Source: Candidatus Zixiibacteriota bacterium
GTDB taxonomy: Bacteria; Zixibacteria; MSB-5A5; UBA10806
Reading direction: 5' to 3'
DNA length: 9,246 nucleotides
Assembly: GCA_003520965.1 (NCBI GenBank)
Contig: DOTU01000319.1
Span: 2,363 to 11,608 of the forward strand
Notes under the pieces: generated by a model
The model's database searches: none
What the model was told of the DNA's origin: nothing
The model's input: only the letters and a program-made list of their open reading frames with translations
Translations under genes and position numbers: made by a program
Shown: positions 6,151-9,246 of the stretch, piece by piece
Layout: each line of letters begins with the position of its first letter
Numbering within the stretch: position 1 is the stretch's first letter

Positions 6151-6231
6151 CAAAGTGAAACATTTTACAATAAAAACGTATTATTACGATGTTCGGGCTT
6201 GTGCCTGATTTTTTATAAATGGAACGGAGCT

Positions 6232-7584
6232 ATGTACAGAAATAAATCAAAACTTATCGCGAGGCTGGGATACACTCTAATAATTCTGATTATATGTGTA
6301 TCATCAGTTGCAGCTCAACAGCCAACAACAATCGATCTTCCCGGTGCTATCCGGATGGCGCTCGAGAAAAACGAAAATTACCAGGTTGCGCTTCAAGAGG
6401 TGGAAAAAGCCGATGCTCGAATAAAAGAAGCTGTCTCCGGCGCGCTGCCGCAGATTTCCGGTGACGTTACCTATATGCGTAATTGGGAAGTCCCCTCAAC
6501 TGTCATCCAGTTTGGTAATGAAGTTCAGACTCTAAAGATTGGGGCAACCAACAATTTCACCGCCGCTCTTACTCTTACTCAGCCGATCTACGCCGGAGGC
6601 CGAACCGGCTCCGCTCTCAAGATCGCCGGATTTGCCAAACATTATTCGAGAGAAGCGCTGGTACAGGCGCGTCAGGAGCTCAAGATTCAGGTTTATAACG
6701 GGTTTTATGGCGCTCTTTTGGCTGAACAAGTTCTCAAGGTCAACCAGGAGGCCCAGGAGTTAGCGCAGGAGAATCTCGATCTGGTGCAGAAGATGTTTAA
6801 CCAGGGGATGTCGGCCGAGTTCGATTATTTGCGTGCTCAGGTAGCTGTAGCCAATCTTCAACCGGCTGTATTGAAAGCTAAAAATGATGCCCAGGTCGCA
6901 TCAACGGCGCTTAAGAATTTATTGGGGATGCCGCTGGATTCACCTATCGAAATCCAAAGCGATCTCGATTCCACGAAATTTATCCTGCCGCCAATTGATC
7001 CTGATGCTGCCAAAGACGAAGTATTGGCTAATCGCCCCGAGATTAAGATGAGCGATTTCGGCAACAAAATTTCCAAGCAGCTAATTACGATTGCCGGGGC
7101 AGGCTACCGTCCCTCGCTCTATTTTTCGACTTCGCTTCAATACCAAAGGCAATATGAAACGGGACGGCCGTTTGGTGAGAAATGGGGTCGCAGCACATTT
7201 TCAGCCTTGGCTTTGAGCGTACCCATATTTGATTCTTGGAGAACGCCCAGCCAGGTTAAGCAAGCCAGGATTGATTATAGCGAGGGGCTTCTTCGCGACG
7301 AGGCAATTCATAAGGGGATGCTCCTTGATTTTCAGCAGTGTCTGGGATCATATCTTGAGGCCCGTAATCGTCTCTCGACACAGGGGGACGCGGTTGGCCT
7401 TGCCCGCCGCGGACTCGATATTGCCAATGTTAGATTTGAAAACGGCGTCGGAACTCAGCTTGAGATTTCAGATGCCCGGCTTTCGCTGTCGCAAGCTGAG
7501 ATAAATAGAGCTGTCGCCTTTCACGATCTGGCTGTGTCTTATGCGGCTTTGTTAAGATCGCTTGGGCGGGATATAAATCCATGA
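6232..7584 (+). CDS. TolC-family outer-membrane efflux protein
   Basis: The 450-residue protein has a signal peptide (basic MYRNKSKLIAR, hydrophobic YTLIILIICVSSVAA, probable cleavage after about residue 28). Two outer-membrane-efflux-protein repeats follow: IDLPGAIRMALEKNENYQVA starts the first, with long helices through about 230, and LANRPEIK-type text near 265 opens the second. Later signatures include LYFSTSLQYQRQYE (strand), ALSVPIFDSWRTPSQVKQAR and GVGTQLEISDARLSLSQAEINR, all typical of TolC/OprM-type channels. It would trimerise into the outer-membrane duct for the pump encoded next. I chose ATG 6232 because the signal peptide starts there; a TTG at 6199 would add 11 residues ahead of it. 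GGAA (6221-6224) and GGAG (6226-6229) are possible ribosome-binding bases. It lies 81 bases after the peroxiredoxin-like gene and 22 bases before the adaptor gene. Confidence 0.93.
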   Translation: MYRNKSKLIARLGYTLIILIICVSSVAAQQPTTIDLPGAIRMALEKNENYQVALQEVEKADARIKEAVSGALPQISGDVTYMRNWEVPSTVIQFGNEVQTLKIGATNNFTAALTLTQPIYAGGRTGSALKIAGFAKHYSREALVQARQELKIQVYNGFYGALLAEQVLKVNQEAQELAQENLDLVQKMFNQGMSAEFDYLRAQVAVANLQPAVLKAKNDAQVASTALKNLLGMPLDSPIEIQSDLDSTKFILPPIDPDAAKDEVLANRPEIKMSDFGNKISKQLITIAGAGYRPSLYFSTSLQYQRQYETGRPFGEKWGRSTFSALALSVPIFDSWRTPSQVKQARIDYSEGLLRDEAIHKGMLLDFQQCLGSYLEARNRLSTQGDAVGLARRGLDIANVRFENGVGTQLEISDARLSLSQAEINRAVAFHDLAVSYAALLRSLGRDINP

Positions 7585-7606
7585 ATTGAGTGTATAAAGG
7601 ACAACT

Positions 7607-8680
7607 ATGAAAAAGATTAATCTTACCCTGCCTACCCTGGCTCTAGCCGCAATTTTATTAGTCTCCTGTGGGGCTAAAAAGAAAGAACTGGTTGTTGAGA
7701 AGCCTATTGCGGTAACAGTGGCCGCCGCTGCCAGGAATAATATTACCCTCAGCAAAACATACACTGGAACCCTTGAGGGTTTCAAACAGGCCAAGATTTA
7801 CTCCTCCATACCTGAAGCTGTGGTTGGCTTGCCTGTCTCCGAAGGCAGCTCGGTGGATGCTGGCCAGCCGATTGTGTTGCTCGATAAAAACGGGCCAACT
7901 TCGCAATACAAACAGGCCGAGGCGATGTATCTTGACGCTAAAGACAACTTCGAAAAAATGGGAAATCTCTTTCAGCAGGGCGCTATTTCTGAACAAACTT
8001 ATAACGGTGTAAAAACCAATTTCGAAGTTGCCCGCGCCAACTATACTGCCGCTAAACAACAGGTGGAGTTGACCAGTCCGATCTCCGGAATCCTAACCGA
8101 TCTCTCTGTTAATATCGGCCAGTATGCTCCAATGGGAGTACCATTAGCGACAGTTGCTCAAACCGATAAAATGAGGCTTACCATATATATTGATGCCCGT
8201 GGAGCTTCCTATATCAAAAATGGCCAGAGGGCCATAGTTACAATCGATGCCGCTAAAACCAGCTCTTCGGATTTTGAAGGTACAGTCACCGAGGTCGCCA
8301 AATCGGCCGATCCGGATACTCGTCTCTTTCGAGTTGAGATTCAGATAAACAACAGCGAGAGATTACTAAGTCCCGGTATGTATGCCCGCGCTACGATTAC
8401 AGTATCCGAGCTTAACGACGTTCTCACTGTCCCGCGTGAAGCGGTTTACATGGTCGAAGGAATATCCAAGGTTTACATCCTTTCCGCCGACAACCGCGCC
8501 AGGGAGCGGACTATTACCGTAGGAGAGGAAACACCAGAGGCCGCGCAAATTATCTCCGGCCTTTCTCAAGGCGAGAACGTGATTCTACTGGGACGAAGCG
8601 AAGTCGAGGATGGTTCGCTGGTAAAGGTGACGGGGAATATCGAGATGTCACAACCATCGGATTCATTGAAAGAAAGTTAA
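7607..8680 (+). CDS. RND efflux periplasmic adaptor (membrane-fusion lipoprotein)
   Basis: The 357-residue protein starts with a lipoprotein signal peptide: hydrophobic TLALAAILL then lipobox LVSC, so Cys21 should be lipidated. Order of domains: first lipoyl half at about 62-93 (IYSSIPEAVVGLPVSEGSSV, DAGQPIVLLD), short alpha-hairpin at about 97-152 (YKQAEAMYLDAKDNFEKMGN and the second helix ANYTAAKQQVEL), second lipoyl half at about 154-187 (LTSPISGILTDLSVNIGQYA), beta-barrel at about 190-265 and membrane-proximal domain at about 266-345 (VLTVPREAVYMV ... ENVILLG). This is the AcrA/MexA-type plan; the adaptor joins the RND pump to the TolC-like channel. AAAGGA (7596-7601) is a good ribosome-binding site 5 bases before ATG. 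The RND gene starts 3 bases after its stop, so the two are surely co-transcribed. Substrate cannot be told from sequence. Confidence 0.95.
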   Translation: MKKINLTLPTLALAAILLVSCGAKKKELVVEKPIAVTVAAAARNNITLSKTYTGTLEGFKQAKIYSSIPEAVVGLPVSEGSSVDAGQPIVLLDKNGPTSQYKQAEAMYLDAKDNFEKMGNLFQQGAISEQTYNGVKTNFEVARANYTAAKQQVELTSPISGILTDLSVNIGQYAPMGVPLATVAQTDKMRLTIYIDARGASYIKNGQRAIVTIDAAKTSSSDFEGTVTEVAKSADPDTRLFRVEIQINNSERLLSPGMYARATITVSELNDVLTVPREAVYMVEGISKVYILSADNRARERTITVGEETPEAAQIISGLSQGENVILLGRSEVEDGSLVKVTGNIEMSQPSDSLKES

Positions 8681-8683
8681 AAT

Positions 8684-9246
8684 ATGTATATTTCCAATAC
8701 CTCAATAAGTCGTCCGGTTTTTGCTACTATGGTCATCCTGGCGCTGTTGGTGCTTGGAGTAGCATCTTATATCCAGATGAATGTCGACCTTTTCCCAGAT
8801 ATCGATTTCCCTTATGTGGTGGTGACAACGGTATATCCCGGCGCCGGACCTGAAGCGGTTGCAAGCGACGTTACTCAAAAGATTGAGGATGCGGTCAACC
8901 CGATTGCCGGTGTCGATCATATTCAGTCTACGTCGCAGGAGGGTGTCTCGCAGGTTGTTATTCAGTTTACTCTGGAGACGAAAGCCCTGCAGGCTGCCCA
9001 GGATGTGCGTGAGAAAGTAGCTACAATTCGCGGCGATCTACCTCAGGATATCGATGCTCCTATCATCCAGCGTTTCGACCCCGCCAGCGAACCGATTGTT
9101 TCCCTGGTTATTTCCGGCGAACGCTCTGCCAAAGAACTGACCTCTATCGCCAAGAACGATGTCCAAAAAAGATTGGAGTCGATCGAGGGCGTAGGTTCCG
9201 TGGAAATTATCGGTGGCAATGAACGCGCCTTTCAGGTTTCACTTGA
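8684..9246 (+). CDS. RND efflux transporter, inner-membrane pump (3' partial)
   Basis: The frame runs from ATG 8684 to the window end without a stop, giving 187 residues of a protein normally about 1000-1050 long. The N-terminus is typical of AcrB/MdtB-type (hydrophobe/amphiphile efflux) pumps: MYISNTSISRPVFATMVILA leads into the first membrane helix (about 12-30). LFPDIDFPYVVVTTVYPGAG (36-55) follows, then EAVASDVTQKIEDAVNPIAG, STSQEGVSQVVIQF and FDPASEPIVSLVISG (131-145), all standard porter-domain text. It would use the proton gradient to drive export through the adaptor and the TolC-like channel encoded upstream. The residues of the proton relay lie beyond the window. The stop of the adaptor gene is 3 bases upstream; AGAAAG (8671-8676) is a weak Shine-Dalgarno, which fits coupled translation. 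Confidence 0.95.
   Translation, partial: MYISNTSISRPVFATMVILALLVLGVASYIQMNVDLFPDIDFPYVVVTTVYPGAGPEAVASDVTQKIEDAVNPIAGVDHIQSTSQEGVSQVVIQFTLETKALQAAQDVREKVATIRGDLPQDIDAPIIQRFDPASEPIVSLVISGERSAKELTSIAKNDVQKRLESIEGVGSVEIIGGNERAFQVSL

Noticed and set aside
6164..6190. Promoter ahead of the TolC-like gene (TTTACA with TACGAT)
   Set aside because: The spacer is only 15 bases and the -10 is a weak match; the 81-base gap is A+T-rich, so such matches are expected by chance.
6199..6231. TTG start that would extend the TolC-like protein by 11 residues
   Set aside because: ATG 6232 gives a normal signal peptide (basic then hydrophobic) and has purine-rich bases upstream; the extension adds unlikely residues ahead of it.

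Overview
The window reads as chromosomal DNA of a Gram-negative (diderm) bacterium of moderate G+C content. Three things point to the broad Bacteroidetes/FCB-type lineages: a bat (Bacteroides aerotolerance) operon tail, a tripartite RND efflux system with a lipoprotein adaptor, and several degenerate intergenic repeat elements of the kind scattered through environmental genomes. A Zixibacteria-like member is my guess, but nothing in the window fixes the phylum. All supported genes are on the + strand.

Region 1 (1-4064) is the end of a tightly packed operon. It holds the 3' part of a BatC-like TPR protein with a Gln/Lys/Asp-rich tail, a complete BatD, a complete BatE (TPR, two membrane helices, SH3-like domain) and a UPF0104/lysylphosphatidylglycerol-synthetase-TM-type membrane protein. 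Neighbouring genes overlap by 11, 4 and 4 bases, so translation is probably coupled throughout. BatA, BatB, a DUF58 protein and a MoxR ATPase would be expected upstream, outside the window.

Region 2 (4065-5065) holds one stand-alone gene, an endonuclease III-like DNA glycosylase with an intact catalytic Lys/Asp pair and 4Fe-4S cluster. Repeats bracket it: two 11-bp direct repeats and a long hairpin upstream, and an 11-bp-stem palindrome immediately after its stop codon.

Region 3 (5031-9246) looks like a regulated efflux locus. A MarR-family regulator is driven by a consensus-like promoter with a palindrome between the -35 and -10 boxes. A second promoter precedes a peroxiredoxin-fold protein that lacks the peroxidatic cysteine. 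Then come a TolC-type outer-membrane channel, a lipoprotein membrane-fusion protein and the first 187 codons of an RND pump, which runs off the window. The last three would form one envelope-spanning pump. That the MarR protein controls it is inference from gene order.

No mobile-element gene, tRNA, rRNA or CRISPR array was found, and no gene-free stretch exceeds 300 bases. I see no clearly new multi-gene system. The most unusual points are the cysteine-less peroxiredoxin-like protein in the efflux locus, the probably leaderless marR-type gene, and the membrane protein coupled to batE by a TTG start.
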